This document shows positions 50,103 through 64,000 of a DNA stretch of 64,000 nucleotides, piece by piece. The position numbers and the translations under genes were made by a program. The notes under the pieces are model-generated. The model had not been told where the DNA came from and did no database searches. It saw only the letters and a list, made by a program, of their open reading frames with translations. This stretch comes from Certhia americana (taxonomy: Eukaryota > Chordata > Aves > Passeriformes > Certhiidae): the NCBI GenBank assembly GCA_018697195.1, contig CM031879.1, positions 35,742,445 to 35,806,444 of the forward strand. Direction: 5' to 3'. Every line of letters starts with the position of its first letter. The first letter of the stretch is position 1.

Positions 50103-53100
50103 AAGAACCTCTTGCCCATACTCAACAAATATTTAAGAAAATAATGAAAAAAATGTTAGCTTGCATATTCTGGTTTTGAACTTTACAAGGCTTGAAGCTT
50201 ACAATGAGCTTTGTTCCAGATTAGGCTTGATAATTTTTTTTGTTGTTATGTTAACAAAGAAAACAATTACTAGAGCTGGTAAAGAGCCACTTAGTACACT
50301 CACCTGAATGGACTCTGGAGTCCACATTTAGCTCACTGTCCTGTCTGGGAGAGTGGGTTGTCTTGGAATAAAGAGAAAACAAATCTGCCCCTGAAACCTG
50401 AACTCCTTGGTGTCCATGAAACATGATTAACAGCCATTAGGACCACTTGGTATCAGAAATCCAGGAGGTGTTTTTAGTTTTGTGTTTCTAACCAGGTTAC
50501 AGACCTGCAAGGATGCTTGAAGCACTGGTTTCAGGCCCAGAGGAGAGACAGGATTTCAGATTATCCTGCAGTTAGCTGAATTGAGCTTTACCCAGTCTCT
50601 GCATGTTGTGCTGAATATCTAATTTTGTTCTTTCTGCAAGAAGACCTTGGGTTTAGGTAGATGCTTGGCAATAGAGGTAGAGCTTGGCAATATCCTAATC
50701 AAATGTGAAATTGGGATCCAGACAGTGGTCGCACATAGACACTCAGTGTCCCCAATTATGTTGGATCTGGATGTTTCTACACATTTTAGAGGAGTCACAC
50801 AGGAAGGTGTGTGGCAAATTGATGTTCCTAGGGAACTGGAGGGAAATGCTGTGTGATTTGGAAGATAAAGTTGCATCCCACTGCGATGTCTAGTGAGGAT
50901 TCTTGGTTGCATTTAGTACAAGAACAGCAGGCACTCTCAAGCATTCAGGTCATACAATGACATGGCTTTTTATGCAAAGTCAGAACAAATGGGTCTGCTG
51001 CCACTGGCTAGTGACTGGTGACATTCATTCAAGGTCAGAATCCTGTTATCATCGCTAGAGATAAGCATGAAGTATTTACAAGAATGAAATATCCATGCTC
51101 TGATTGAGACTTGATAACTTGTCTAGCTGAGAATGGAGAAATACCTCTTGTTGTGAAGAGGTTTGCATTATCAGTCTTGCAAACGTGTAGATGGATTTGT
51201 TAAAGTTGCTGCATTGCCCACAAAATTGGGAAGCATGGTTAAGCACAAGTTATTCAACAAATACCTTTGTGTATACAGTGAACTAAGTCAGATCGATCAT
51301 GGATGTCTCAAGGTCTCAAGGTTTTGCTTTTCTTATGTTGTCTGTGCAGATGCAGTGTGATATAGAGTAGATTTGATTCATGAAGATGCTGATATTTAGG
51401 ACTGGCTGTCAGTCAGTATTGTTTCTGGAAATTTACTGTTGCTGGAAAGAATTTGACAGAATAAAAGCTGGAAGTGTACCTTTCACTACTCATTTGTCCT
51501 TCCTGGCCATTTTTATAGGTGTGACACTATGAAATGAAAAAAAAAAAAATCCATGTTAATAGTTCAGAGATGAAAACAAAAGTTGTAGAGGATGTGGTAA
51601 AAAAAATGCATGGGACAGCCTTCTGCTTTCCAAGTAATTTCAATGCAAGTACATTGGCGTGCTGTTTGCTCACTGAACAAGGTAACTTAAACTGGAGTGT
51701 GAAAAACCCTATTAAACTGGGGGGAAGGATAGAAAGGTATGCTTCAGCTGCAGTTTTTAAACCAGATTGTGATTACTCTATTCATACAGAAAGATCCATG
51801 ACTTGTACCATGTGTCATGTTGGCAGAGGATAAATTCAGCATGTTGTCAGCAAGAACCATAAGGATTTCAGTGTACACTCACATCTGCATCTTTCTCATG
51901 CACTTGGTTTATGCTGTCATCAGATTTTAGTTTAGAGAGGATATTGAGGGTTTTGTCCCCTACTGCAGCATGCGGTCTTATTCTCCCAATGACTTTTTCC
52001 AGACATTTCCTGCTCAATTTCTCTCCCTCTTGTGGATTCCAATGTTCTGTACTCATGGCATGGCCATGACACACATTTTGAGATGTTTAATGATTAAAAC
52101 ATTTACCTTTCATTGAATAGGTGACATATTCTGTCATTTCGGAGTAGACCCTCTTGGTTTTTATTCTGTGACTCTGAAAGACACAAGGGACTGAACACAC
52201 TGCACAAGACAAGTGTTTGAGAACTCTTCATGTCATTCCTGTATTTTCAACCTGTGTATTATTATTGAGAGAAATAACATTGACACATCACTTTTAAGTA
52301 AAGACATTTCTTATGAAAGTTCTGTGTTTTTACAGAGTATTCAGAGGTATTCTCAGAAAGGAGTGTGTTACTGCTTTTCAGGAAACCACATTTTGTGAGC
52401 AACTGGACTTCTCTGTTCAATATATATATATCTAGCCTTGTCAATCAATATATCTAGCCTTGGGTCCAGATTCTATGGACTGATTTTGATCAACTGGATG
52501 ACAGTAGCATATTAAGTAAAGGGATAAGACCAACTTGACTCATCCTGAACTTTAGTCTTGAAATATTCTTGCTGTTTCTTGACAGATTGACAAGAACATG
52601 ACAGGAAAGTAAAATGGAGCTGGAAAGGAAGTTAAATTATTTATTAAATATTTAATGTGATTGCTTGAGGTATAGTAATTATTCTTGCTGCTCATTCTGG
52701 CCTGTCTGCCCCTTGCCTTTCTGAAGGTCACTGCCAGCTGAGGTGTTTGCCTGACTGCTCTTTAAATATCTGGAAAGATTTGGCTTAATGAAACACACGC
52801 ATACATACTCAAATCCAGGTTATTGTAATCTCACACTTTCTTTAGCAGGCATGCTGGTTTAGGAGTTCCTGCCCCTGGGTATAAAAGGATTCCTTTTGAC
52901 CCTGAGGAATTGCCTGGCCTAGTTCCCAGCACAGCCCCAGAAATGCTTGGCCCTGTGGTGAGGGACCAAATATCTGAAGATCAGACAAGAGAAGCAGGAC
53001 CTTCCTGGGATAGGATTGCCTCTTACAGAAGGATACAGGCTGCCCAAGGACAGGCCTGGCATCCCATGGGGGTGGTTTCCACTTGTCAAAGGGCTGATGA

Positions 53101-56100
53101 TCTTTCCGTAGTCCTCCTGCTCCTTCCCATCTCCCATTCTGGAGTCCATCAACTCTCTTTTAATGTACTAGTATGTTTTCTTCTGTATATGCTGTGCATG
53201 CCAGACCATAAGATATACCAGGTATTAAAAATATCTATTTGTGGCATGTTTTTAATTTAGATCCATTTTTAATCTGGATCATATCATTCTACTGGATATG
53301 ATTTAGAGCATGATATGCTAAGGAGTTGCCTCAGCATAACACTGGAAAGAGTGAAGGAAATAATTCTAAGAGTGCAGAAAGGAGGGGCAAGGAGAGGAAA
53401 ACTCTTCTAAATTTGCTTTGCAGCAGAAGAAAAAAACTGTAGTGCTCCAACTATCTCCCACAGGAAAAGCAGAAGCATTTTGAGGGGTTTCTTTCTTCAA
53501 TTGGCTCTTCTGAGCAAGCTGTGGGGCACAGGGATGACAGACCAGCTGGGTCTGGAAGATGTGACTTTCCAAATCACTCCAAAGACACAGCCACCACAAC
53601 AAACCCAATATTTCTCTGTAGCAGACGACATCTCTAATGTGTCTTCACTGGTCTGACACTGCTGATATTGGCACATGCAAAACTCTTATAAATGCGAAGG
53701 AGATTAGGCTTTTTCATGCAGCTTCTTGTACTGCTCAGACAAGTACAGAGGTGTCTGAAAGGATCTGCAGGTATTGTTGTGCTGGAGAGGACTCCTGAGG
53801 TAGCAAGAGCTATAACAGAGCACCCTTCCCTGCGTGATGGGCCAAAGACAAGACCGAATGTGTAGGAAGAAGAAGCAGTGTTGGTATTACAAGCCTTTTA
53901 TAGGCAATTTCTATCAAGAAAAAAATGCTTCTCCACATCTTAGCTCTTGCAAAATGCAGACTGAGCAGAATTTTTAATCTTGGCTCTAGGATGTCAAATT
54001 TATGGCTTTGATTCAGCAGCATCTTAAAATTTTATGGCCTGGGGGTTTTGTTGCTATTTTTGTTTTGTTTTCAAACAAAGAAGGTCAAAATAAATGGGCA
54101 AAATGGATATTTCTGGTGTTGGAGGATATGAAAGATTCATTCACTCTTATTCATGTTCTCCTTTATGGTTACAAGGCATAAACTAGTTACCATAGCAAAC
54201 GTTATTAAAAGAGGAAGGGCTCTCAGAATTGATCTTGTTTTCCTGTTAACTGTCTGTTGTTCTACAACTTCTAGCTGTAAATTAAATGCAGCATTAAAAC
54301 CATCCAATATTAACATAATATTTCTTGGACAAAGTAGGTGGTGTTATACCAATTTCCAGATCAAAAATACATGTAAGCTTTAAAGCCAAAAGCGTCTCTC
54401 AGGTGTTGGAAGTTTTAGTGGCTTTGAAAGTTTAAATTTGCTTAAATTCCAGACAGTCTTAAGTTCTTCAGACTCCAAAGGCAGCCATTTGAAACCAAAC
54501 TGATCTGGTCATTGTTCTAGTCCAATGTATCAAACCAACCAATGGAGGGTGCATGGAAATTCATATCTGGTAGATGGATTTCAGGTCTTGATTTTGACTC
54601 TTCATATTTCTCAAGTCATTAAGTTTTCAAACCACTCAAGAATAACAGTTTGTAGTAAAATATTTTTGCTTGGCCATTTTAGGAAAGGTGTATTATGTAA
54701 CTATCACATGAGTACATGAAAAGGTGACTATTAAGACAATTAAATGATGTATAATTAGATCACATATGATTTGAAGCGTGTCTCTGTAGAAGAGAACTTA
54801 AACCCCAACTATCATCCTGATGATTATTGAAGAGCTGTGTCTGGGGACAGATGAGCTATGGGCTCTGTCACTGCTTTGTTGTGTGATGCAGAGCTGGTCA
54901 CTGCACTGTGCTATGTGTCAGTCTCTCTCTCTTCTAAGCAGGGAGGAGGATGCTGATCTTGGTGAAACTATTTATGAAAATAGGAAGATTATTAATACTT
55001 TTTTCTGCAATGTCTTATTTATGCAATCTACTTCAGGTCAAATTTGGACACCTTGGAACAAAATCTTCTATCTGTCAAGGGGAAATGTATCTGCAAAACC
55101 AGCTGCAGAAGAGCTGCCAGAGCAGAACAACAATCTGACCAGAAAGCCTCATACATATATTGCATACAGGTTCCTTTTAGCTGTTCAGGTCCTGGTAGGA
55201 TGCTATCTTTCCTCCTGAAAATAACTTGATTTTCATCTCTCAATTTTTTGGCACTTGTGTGGCAGTCACTTTGGAAGGGGCATCTGTCATTTTCTCCAGC
55301 AGTCTACGAGCCAAAGCTTGTTTTCACAGTCATCTGGTAGATGCTCTCAGCATGGTCAGTGTGTCACCTTCTGTCAAAGAGGAGACAGGGAGGGAAGGAA
55401 AGAGAGACAAAGAAGGAATAATCAACTAACAAGGCTAAAGGCAGAGAAAAATTAAGCTGGAAAGGAGAAGAGAACAAGAGGTTCTATAGAAAAAAAACAG
55501 GTGGAGAAAAGAGTAAGATTAGTGGAGGGAGGATAGTGATTCCTGTTATGCACTTCAAAAGTCAGAGGATGCCTATTCACTAAGCCTACTGCTTTTTGTT
55601 CTTGTGGAATAGTGGTGGTTGGAGTTAGGCAATGAGGTCTATCCAAGGAAGATCCCCCCAAAAGTGCTGACCTCTTCTAGCTGAATCACTGTAAACATCA
55701 CACAACTAATGAAACAGTGTGTGACTTCCTCACTGTGCTCAGGAAGTCCCACCATCTCTGATCTGTTACACAGTGGTGTACGTGGGGGAGAAATGTGGTG
55801 CAGACTAGTCTGGATAGGGATCAGTCTGCCAAGGCAACTGAACACCCTTTAAGGAGATAGAAAAGTAGGTTTCTCTGAACAAGTATGGGCCATTCTTTGA
55901 GCTCATTAAATAGACTTATGTTTTAATTCAGCTCCCAACAACATGATTTATCTGGTTTCTGATTTTTACCATGTGTAAATCTCATGTGAGTTGCTGACTG
56001 TCACAACTCTGGCTAGAAGAAGGGTTAAGTCTATCAGATTACTGCTTTAGGAAAGAGCAGGCTGAACGTAACTTCTCTCCTGAGGTTTTAAAAAGTGCCT

Positions 56101-56814
56101 CATGTCCATTTAGTCATAGCCATTCTAAGACATATAACCCACGCTCCTGGAAGTGCCTTCATCTTCGTAGAAATAATCATATTTTTTCCAGTGCACCGTT
56201 TTGAGACATTTTGCAAAAGGCAACCTAAACTAAACATATTTGCAGTTAGCTGTCATTCCTTAAAAAACACAAAGTTGTGTTACAACAGAAGATTGTGATT
56301 TCATATGCTCTTTCACATACAGATCTTTGCTGTACTATCGTATTATAAAAGCTACTAATTGCATGTAAAGTGTTGTAGTAGAGGAGAGTGGGTGTCTGGA
56401 AGTGAGGAAAGATCCTGACTGCCCAGCCAGGAAGAAAACATATATATTTGGTTTTGTTTGCCAGGAATCACCTCATCTCTAAGCCCCTAGAAATGCCTGT
56501 GAGCACACAGCTCAGCAACCACCCATTGGACATGTAAGGGGAAGTAGGGAATGTGAGACAAAGGCAGCATGTTGAAGTGGGATAGTAAAGCAGAGGAGGT
56601 TATAATAATCATTTGGCTACATAAATTACGAGGTTCAGATTTTTTTTTTTTTTTTTTTGCTTATGTATGGATCTTATCCTCTGGAGGGATAGTGGAAAGA
56701 CTGCATATGTCTACCAGACCATCTTTTTCCTCTTGTTCACAACATGTCGTGCTACTGTATTCCCCTTTCTAGACAGTGGGTTATGTTCCACCGTGAGGAT
56801 GCTGCTCATTTAAC
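50103..56814. other. Intergenic, nothing recognised beyond small repeats
   Basis: AT-rich desert. It contains a 13-A run near 51538, a small duplication of tatatctagccttg at about 52424-52461 and a 19-T run at 56640-56658. No supported exon. Confidence 0.6.
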
Positions 56815-57200
56815 CTGAAGAGAGATGGGCTCGGAGCCCCAGGCAGCGTGGCGAGCACACCGTCCGATGGCTGTGCGAAGAGGGCAGCCACTGCCTGTGA
56901 GCTCCTGGCTGCTGCTGCTGCTGCGGGGAGACTGTTGCAGTAGCTGGAAAGGGCCTGAGGAGGGTGAGAGTGAGCTCAAAATACCTCTTTGCAGATCTGG
57001 TTGGGCTGATTCGTTAATGTCTGGTGAAAAAGATTTTAATGAGATGTTGGACTTATGTGGATAGGAAGCTTTTCTCTTGGAGGATCTTGAAGAGCTGTGT
57101 AGCTGGCAGCCTGCTAGTTCTGGCAGCTGTCTGGGTCCCAGCAGGATTCCTTCTGCCACGACGAGGAAGTTTCAAGCGTACTGCGTAGCCTCCTGCTAAT
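56815..57200. other. CpG- and CTG-rich patch of unknown role
   Basis: This patch is richer in CpG than the surrounding desert (ggcgagcacaccgtccgatg, ctgtgcg, cacgacgagg, caagcgtactgcgtag) and has a ctgctgctgctgctg run near 56910. Both strands have open frames (plus 56825-57064, minus 56806-57159). A donor-like gaggagg|gtgagag lies near 56960. It might be an exon or promoter of an unannotated transcript; no homology is recognised. Confidence 0.25.
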
Positions 57201-60200
57201 TTATGCTGAGAAGTAGCCCCTGCAGGTGCCACAGTAGAAGCTACAGCTCTGAAAAATAAAGGACAGAATATTAATGTCTCCTTCCTGAGTTTAAGCAGGG
57301 ACTCTATCAGGTGACTGCAATATGGACAAGGATTCCCAAGGACTGTTCCAGCTGGGTGCCTTAAACAGCCTGTGAAGGCAGAAGGAATTGAGGGTGGTTC
57401 AAGGTCCTGCTTGACATGCTGGAGCGGTCATCTGCAGCTCAGGATAGACTGTACACAGCTGAACCCGTACAGGCATGTGTTAAGTCCAGAAAGACACTGT
57501 CCCTGGAAGGAAGGTGCTGGAAAAAGAAATGGCAGGGAGGAAAATCACAGACAACAGGTCCATCAGGCTCCCTGAGGCAAGAGGAGCCCTTCAGAAAGTC
57601 ATGCACTTCTGACATTTCCTTCAGATTTTATACTAAATCATGTAATATCTGGTCTTTTTCATAAAACTTTATGTGACAGCCTGTGCTTAAAGAAATCTTT
57701 TATCTTCATCATCTCTAAAGATAGCCTTTACCTTTCAGAAGAAGCACAAACCCCAGAAATCCCAAACTATTAATGATATACCTGGTGGCCATTGTTTATG
57801 TCAGTGCTGTGGCTGTCAACCTATTCCTTATGTGGGCTGAGCTTTCAGCTCAGAAGTTTCAAAATTACCTTCTCCCCTTTTGCCACTGAGGAAAAGAGAC
57901 CTTTGCAAATCCTCTCTGTAGTTATGAACTGAAAACTGAGCATGTTTGAATTAAGGCAAGTATTTCTCATAATGAATTACCATGAAAAATTAATGCTTGT
58001 TCATCATGTAACTTGATGAATATGCTTTACATAGATTTTTTTCATAGAATAGCAGGAGACATAATGTGCATGCCTTGGGCAGCACCTACCATGGATGAGA
58101 TGGGCTGCTTCTGTTCTAGGATCTGTAACAGTAGACTCCAATGTGCTTAGATGCTCCCATTTAGCTCTCTTTCTAGGAAACCCATGAAGGAAGCCAGTGC
58201 TTCAAGTATGGAGCGAATCCTAGCTAGATAATAAGATGTCATGCATTTTCAGGGCAGGCAATAATTCGAAAATGTTGTCCAGACCCCTTGCAGAATGGGA
58301 GCCCAGGGCTGTGACTGCCTCTGCTGACTTGTATGTAGTGGTGATTTAAAGTCCTATGGTACATGGTGTCTGGTCCTTCTTCCCACAAAACATGCATTTC
58401 TTGTGCCCCATATCCTGTTTTTCCTGAGTATGTCCAAAAGCAAGGCTCTTCCTTGATACAAGGGAAAAAACTGCCAACCAAAAGCTACACATTAAAAAAC
58501 TTGTCAAAGGTAGATTGTTCATTTTATATGTAATTTTATTATTTATTACTTAAGCACTTAATCTGATTTTACAGTGCAGGAAAAATATGAAATGGGAAAG
58601 TTTGGGAATCATTCTTCAGTTTTGCTGTCTCTAAGTAGAATTAGACACCTGCCAAAGTGACGCTAGTGTATCAAACAGGTATACTAGAATCAAGGGATTT
58701 ACTGGGCAAAAGAATCCTTAAGGTATATATAAAAACATCAAATGGCTGTTCTGGTAAAGTATACCCTGACTTAAGGGGAAACATTATAAAACTCTTTAGA
58801 GCCTTGAGAAGAGCTAGGCATGAATTATGCTGATATATGTCCACATTACTCTTTTATTGAGAAAGATAGGGATAAAACAAGAAAATCAATCATATTCAAG
58901 CAATCAAGAACTACCAAATACATCTTTAACTGCATTAGGCAAGAATTTTTGTCCATTTTTGTAGATAAATACCTTGTCTTGGTCATAAACAAAATAAAAT
59001 GTGTGTTTTTATCACTGGTCTGTTCAAGCTTTGCTGCAGACATAATGGAACAAAATGGCACACTAGCCTAAGGCTGCACATTTTGTCTGAGGAGCCAATG
59101 CTTTCTCTTTTTTGCACCTAAGTGAATATTTATCTTGGGAGGAAAACATTCTTTTACCTAAAAATAAAATGTTTCTCCGTGTTTTGTCTGAACATGTTTT
59201 TTTGAAGAATGCAGTTAAAGAACTGTTCTGGAAATAAAACTAAAATCTGACCTTTGAAAGTTAAGTAAAGTGAAATTCAAAAATCTAAATCTGTAGTATG
59301 TTTCTGTGTAGCTGAGGTGTTTTCTACCAGAAAGCTTTAACAAAAACCAACCCCTGAATCTGGCCACTTGAAAAACATATCATGCAACCCTACTCTAGTT
59401 ATGGAATTTAATCTATTTCTAGAGGGACCTGTGCTATATCATTCCACAGTTCACTAGGATTCTGCTTCTTATTCAAGAACGCTCACTGAACCAAAGAAAT
59501 CTAGGTTTGACTCAAACTAATTAAGCTTGTGAGGATTTACAAACATCACTCAAAATCTTGCCAGCAAAATGTTCAATGGGATACACTGTAGAAGCTCAAA
59601 CCTCTCCCTGCAAATTGAACAGCTTTCTTTGGATCTCCAGCTAGGAGTACGGGGCTTAGGGGATATCTTTGATTTAAATAGGGATTTTCAGAGCACAAAA
59701 TGGAAACAAAATGCTTAGGGAGCAAAATGTTTTACAAACTTTTCCTAGAAGGCTGTGCTGAATGTCTAGAAGTATTGAGGGCTGAACAGATGATCAATTT
59801 ACAGATGGAAAGCTGAATTGTCTTAACCTGGCCTGCTTATGCACTCCTGACTTGGTGCCATGGTAAAGCAAGACGTATTCAACTAAGCTAAATATATAGG
59901 GTTTATCTCTTTGTTGCAATGAGTCAGAAGCATGCAGATGGTTAGTCAAAATCTTTTTGGTTATGAGTCAGCGTCTCAGACCACAGCAACTCAGTTGTTT
60001 GCAGTTAACTTTAATGCCTGTTGTGTACCCTTGCTAAATGATAAAACCCCAATAATCTTCATTTTCCAGTCCCTGAGCAAAAATATTGCACCTGGCACCA
60101 CACATGCAACCCCTGGGTGTAACACAGCCCTAGAATGTCCTTCAGAGCTTACTTGTTATACAACTGTTTCCATTCCCATGTTCTTTCATGAATTTTGAGT

Positions 60201-61663
60201 GAGGTGGGAGGATTTCAGTCTGGCAAATTTGTGTATTTTTACATTGACACTGTGTCAGACTTCAAAGCTGTGAACACGATTAAGGATTAGTGACCCACTG
60301 AGCACTGAATGTTCTTGTGTTTGTGGCATTGGCTCCTCTCCCTGAGTCTGCATCCCATTCACCAGCAGATGCCTTGTGGTGGTGAATGTCATGCAGATTC
60401 AGAGAGGAGAGCCAGCTCCATGAACGCAAGCATGGCCAGCCCATCTGTTACAGGATTCAGGCTCTTTAGGTTAAATCTGCTTCCTTCTTGTAACTTGTGC
60501 TTCTGCTGGGTGCAATGCTTATTAATGGATTCCTAACTTAAGAAAACTCAGACTGGCTCTGTTAGGAAGAAAATATGTACTGAGCTGCAATTTTTTAAAA
60601 CCACATTATTGCTGATACTGGTGTTGAAGTTCTTCTGCATGCTCTACCTCTCATGTGGTGGGTTGAGGAGTAAGAGACGCTCAGAGAATGATGGAGAGCA
60701 GGTTCACAAGGGTGAACCCACTCCTGCTCAAGGTGAAAACCAACAAATTGTGATGCAGGGCCTCAGGAAGCCCTGAACCTTAACAGAGAGGCATCTGGAA
60801 TTGGGTTGGGACAGGCTAGGATGTTAGATGACTGTATTCAGAGAAGTGAATTGAACTGAAGATACTTCTGTTGCTTTCAGAAGAATGTGATGGCATTATG
60901 ACCCTTTTAATGGTAGGCTCTGTAAGAGATGTGATTTATGTCAGAAGCTGTAGCACTTAGTGAAGCCATGGTATTCAGTGGTGTGAGCCATCACTCCACA
61001 TATCTCTACTCTCAGTGAGGAGAGTTCCCTAGCTCTGGGAATGAGCAGGAAACGTCCAATCCAGGTTTGTCCAGAGAGAAAAGCAGCTGGTGGAAAGGGT
61101 CAAAGGCAAAGAGAGATGACCAGTTTCTTCCAGAGAGCAGCAAAAGGAATTTCAGAGGAAATTATGGGTCCAAGCTGCTAGGAAAACTTTAACAAATATA
61201 GACCAATACATGTGTTTGCATGTTTTACTTGAGCATTTGCCTTGACTTGAGGTAGAGTCCATGCAATACAGAACTCAACCTTCCATCAAACCCAGTATTT
61301 TTGAGTAAAGCCCCTGCAATTGCTGGCTGTCCTGCCTGTGTTAGATGACAGTCACCATGGAGGGGTGAAGGATGTCACTGACAGGATGCTACTGAAGATC
61401 CCAGTCTGCTCTGAGGAGTGGTGTTACATTCTCACCATAACTAAATGTAGTTGTGATGAACTACAAGACTCTAGAGTTAATATTTACAAGCAATTTGGTT
61501 TTTCCCTTAGTAAATTCTTCTTACACCCAAATGCTGCTGCATTTGTACCTTTTCTATCTTTAGTTATACCTACACTTGAACAGCTAGTGAGCTGTAAATT
61601 TTGGGCTTAAAATCACAGATGATGTCATTCTGAAGATACTTATTGCCAGCTTCTTCCTCCATC
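57201..61663. other. Intergenic, nothing recognised
   Basis: AT-rich unique sequence with short unsupported frames and no recognisable repeat family. Confidence 0.65.
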
Positions 61664-61906
61664 AAGAATCACAGAATGGGTCAGTCTGGAAGGTGCCACA
61701 GTGGGTCATCTGGCCCAACCCCCCTCCTCAAGCAGGGTCATTCTAGAGCATATGGCACAGGATTGTGTCCAGATACTTCTTCAACCTTCCATCAAGGGAA
61801 GCTCCACAATCTCTCTGAGAAATCTGTTCTACCGCATGGTCACCCACACAGTAAAGAAGTTCTTCCTTATATTCAGACTAAAATTTCTAAGTTTCAGTTT
61901 ATGCTC
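61664..61906 (-). mobile_element. CR1 LINE 3'-end fragment
   Basis: The plus strand reads aagaatcacagaatgggtca then tctggaaggtgcc, catctggcccaacccccctc, accttccatcaagggaagc, ctctctgagaaatctgttct, cacagtaaagaagttcttcc and gtttcagtttatgctc. This is the reverse complement of the CR1 3' end, whose terminus carries ATTCTATGATTCT-like units. It is moderately diverged and 5'-truncated. Confidence 0.85.
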
Positions 61907-64000
61907 AAGGAGAAGGAAGAAACAAGATCTAGGAATCATTCTTTCTTTATGGAGATAGTCTCTGAATAGAGGAGAAATATGAAGAAGAAATTTTATTTTA
62001 GAATATGTTTTCAAATTATGCTGAGGGATATCCTTTCTTAGAAAATGAAGATATTTAGAAAACTTTATAAAACAGATTGTTCCAATACTGATGGGAAGAA
62101 TACAAAACAATAAATTGTATCTCATGAAATGCCTTTCTTCCACCTGCTGCTCTTTTTCTTCACCAAACTTTCTATCTAACTATGTTTCTATTGCACTTTT
62201 CAACACTTCTTTACATATAGGTTGTCTCTGTTAGCTAGTAATTGTGCTCAGCACCAATTTCTTACCCAGTCAATAGTTGTAACAAGTAATTTAGTAGCCC
62301 TACAACTGCTTAAGTACTTCCTGCACAAAGGTTATCCAATTCAGTTCCAGCTGAAATCATTGTTAAAGCTTTTTATTGGAATTTGATCAAATGTTTAATT
62401 TTATATCCTTTTTTGAACACTGAGGCTATTCTGTATCAGACAAAAGGAGCACAGGAACCTCATAAAATTGTGTTGTTATTGATGAATAATACTGAAAGAT
62501 TGCTTGCTAATTGCTATTAGTTATTTGGGTAGTTTCAGCCAGCAAATGGCATATTATTACTCCTACTTTAAATCTAACAATGATTCTCTTCAAAGTCTCC
62601 TCTTTCACCTTTTTCATTGTACTGTAAAGTCTATTTGCCATATTTTAAATGAGTTATTTTTTATTGTGTCTGAAGTATTGAAAAAAAAATTACCATCTTA
62701 GTAATTACTTCAGAATAGCAAATTACTAGTAAGTCACAGCATTTTATCTTCTGAAAATAAAAATGCAACCTCTATAACTTTTGTTAGGGCATAGTGATTT
62801 ATTCATTCCATTGTTTTTTATTATATTTTTTGAGGGAGAGGGAGGGAAGTTTGTATTTGTTTGGTCTCAGAATTGGACAGGAAGATGAGCAACTCTCGAC
62901 AGAATGATCTCAGCAGAAAAATATCTGAGTTTCTGTGTGTAAAGATAAGAAAATAAAGGTCAAAAGAGATGTCTGCAAAGAATTTGAAGTTGATTTGGTG
63001 AGGAGCCCTCTGGGATGCTTGCAAGTGCTTTATTTTGAACATTAATTATTTTAGCAAGGTCAACATCATGAATAATGCTGTGTTATTAGTGACAGAGATA
63101 ACTGCAAGCAGAGTACTGCTCCCACTGCTGAGTGATAGCAAATGACAAACCCCGTGGAAAAGGCAAGGTTCTGAGAGGTCTCTGAATGAACAGCCAGCAA
63201 ATTCCAGAGTAAGAGAGGACTTGTGTTTCTTGAGCCTAATATGTGACAGAGACAAGGACAGAGGGCTGGAGACAGCATGACGATGTCAGGTCCTGGGGGT
63301 TCATGAGTCGCAGGGTTTTAGCCAACAAGTCATTGCTTAACAATAGTATTTTGTTGGTAATCTCACAGCTTTAGCTCCATGATGCTAAGCAGACACTCTG
63401 TTAACCACAATATCTTTCAGGCATCTTTTTCCCCCTGGAGTACTTCCTGAATTTATTCTTTTGTACATCACTTTATTTCTTTTGTAGATCACTTTATTGC
63501 AGGAATGGAAGAGATAATTTCATCTATTTCATCTCTTTCAATTTTAAGTTCAGACATGCAAGGGGAGAATAGGGAGCCCAAGGCTTTTCAAAGTCATGTT
63601 GTCTACCACTGTTTGAGGAAGGAGAACTTAAGTTCCATACTGTCATCTGGGATTTCAGGTGGGATCCTTGAAGTGGGCTGAAATTTTCTATGAAGTCTGT
63701 AACAAAACAATAAGAATTTGTCAAAAGAATATGAAGGGTGGTTGTGGGGTTTTCTGCTTGTTGCTAAAAAGGAAGGGGGAGGAGGCTATGATTATAACAA
63801 TAAAAACATTTGCTCAAAGGAATCAAACATTCTGTTGATAGCAGAGGTAATGTCTCTAATTATAAATTAACATTTTAAAATATAATTAGATACAAATATT
63901 ATATATATTGTATAATTAAAATATATATGTAGTGGTTTAATTTCTTGAACCTTTTTTTTCTGCTTTTTTTTTTTTTTTTTGACAGTTCAATGTAAAGGAA
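61907..64000. other. Intergenic, nothing recognised beyond AT-rich runs
   Basis: AT-rich sequence ending in TA-rich runs (about 63864-63932) and a T-homopolymer near 63963-63980. No exon was recognised. Confidence 0.65.

Noticed and set aside
38503..64000. Searched for NAV3 exons, the expected upstream neighbour
   Set aside because: No frame resembled NAV3, although short or non-coding first exons could escape notice.

Overview
The window is vertebrate nuclear DNA, almost certainly from a bird and perhaps a passerine. It has split genes with GT-AG introns, one CpG-island promoter, low repeat density, avian-type CR1 LINE fragments, a probable solo LTR, and one 100-N assembly gap at 11795-11894. 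I see no bacterial, CRISPR, tRNA or rRNA features.

One protein-coding gene can be reconstructed completely: E2F7, an atypical E2F repressor, on the minus strand. Joining 12 coding exons from 37679 (ATG) down to 21244 (stop) gives an uninterrupted 2778-nt frame of 925 residues. Both DNA-binding domains are intact, and the C-terminus matches the family as I remember it. A non-coding exon 1 is inferred at about 37857-37.9 kb inside a CpG island (about 37.35-38.35 kb). That island has two CCAAT boxes and a face-to-face pair of E2F sites. A roughly 2.9-kb 3' UTR is inferred to end near 18.30 kb at an AATAAA signal followed by a GT-rich stretch.

The rest looks like intergenic desert. Region 1-18.3 kb lies downstream of E2F7. 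It holds a 79-bp tandem duplication, a MIR-like SINE relic, the gap with a purine microsatellite, and an AT-rich block that could be a conserved regulatory element. Region 38.5-64 kb lies upstream of E2F7. It holds an ancient CR1 relic next to a younger, oppositely oriented CR1, a probable solo LTR, a CpG/CTG-rich patch near 57 kb and a further CR1 tail near 61.7 kb. In human the flanking genes are, from memory, CSRP2 and NAV3. I found no LIM-domain or NAV-like exon here, so the neighbours probably lie outside the window.

I found no convincing new biological system. The items most worth checking are a 40-codon plus-strand ORF with a signal-peptide-like start and strong Kozak context beside the E2F7 promoter (38380-38502), a structured repeat cluster in the E2F7 3' UTR (20178-20255), the paired E2F sites, and a possible upstream ORF in exon 1. 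Exon boundaries were derived by hand from splice sites and remembered E2F7 protein homology, with no alignment run.
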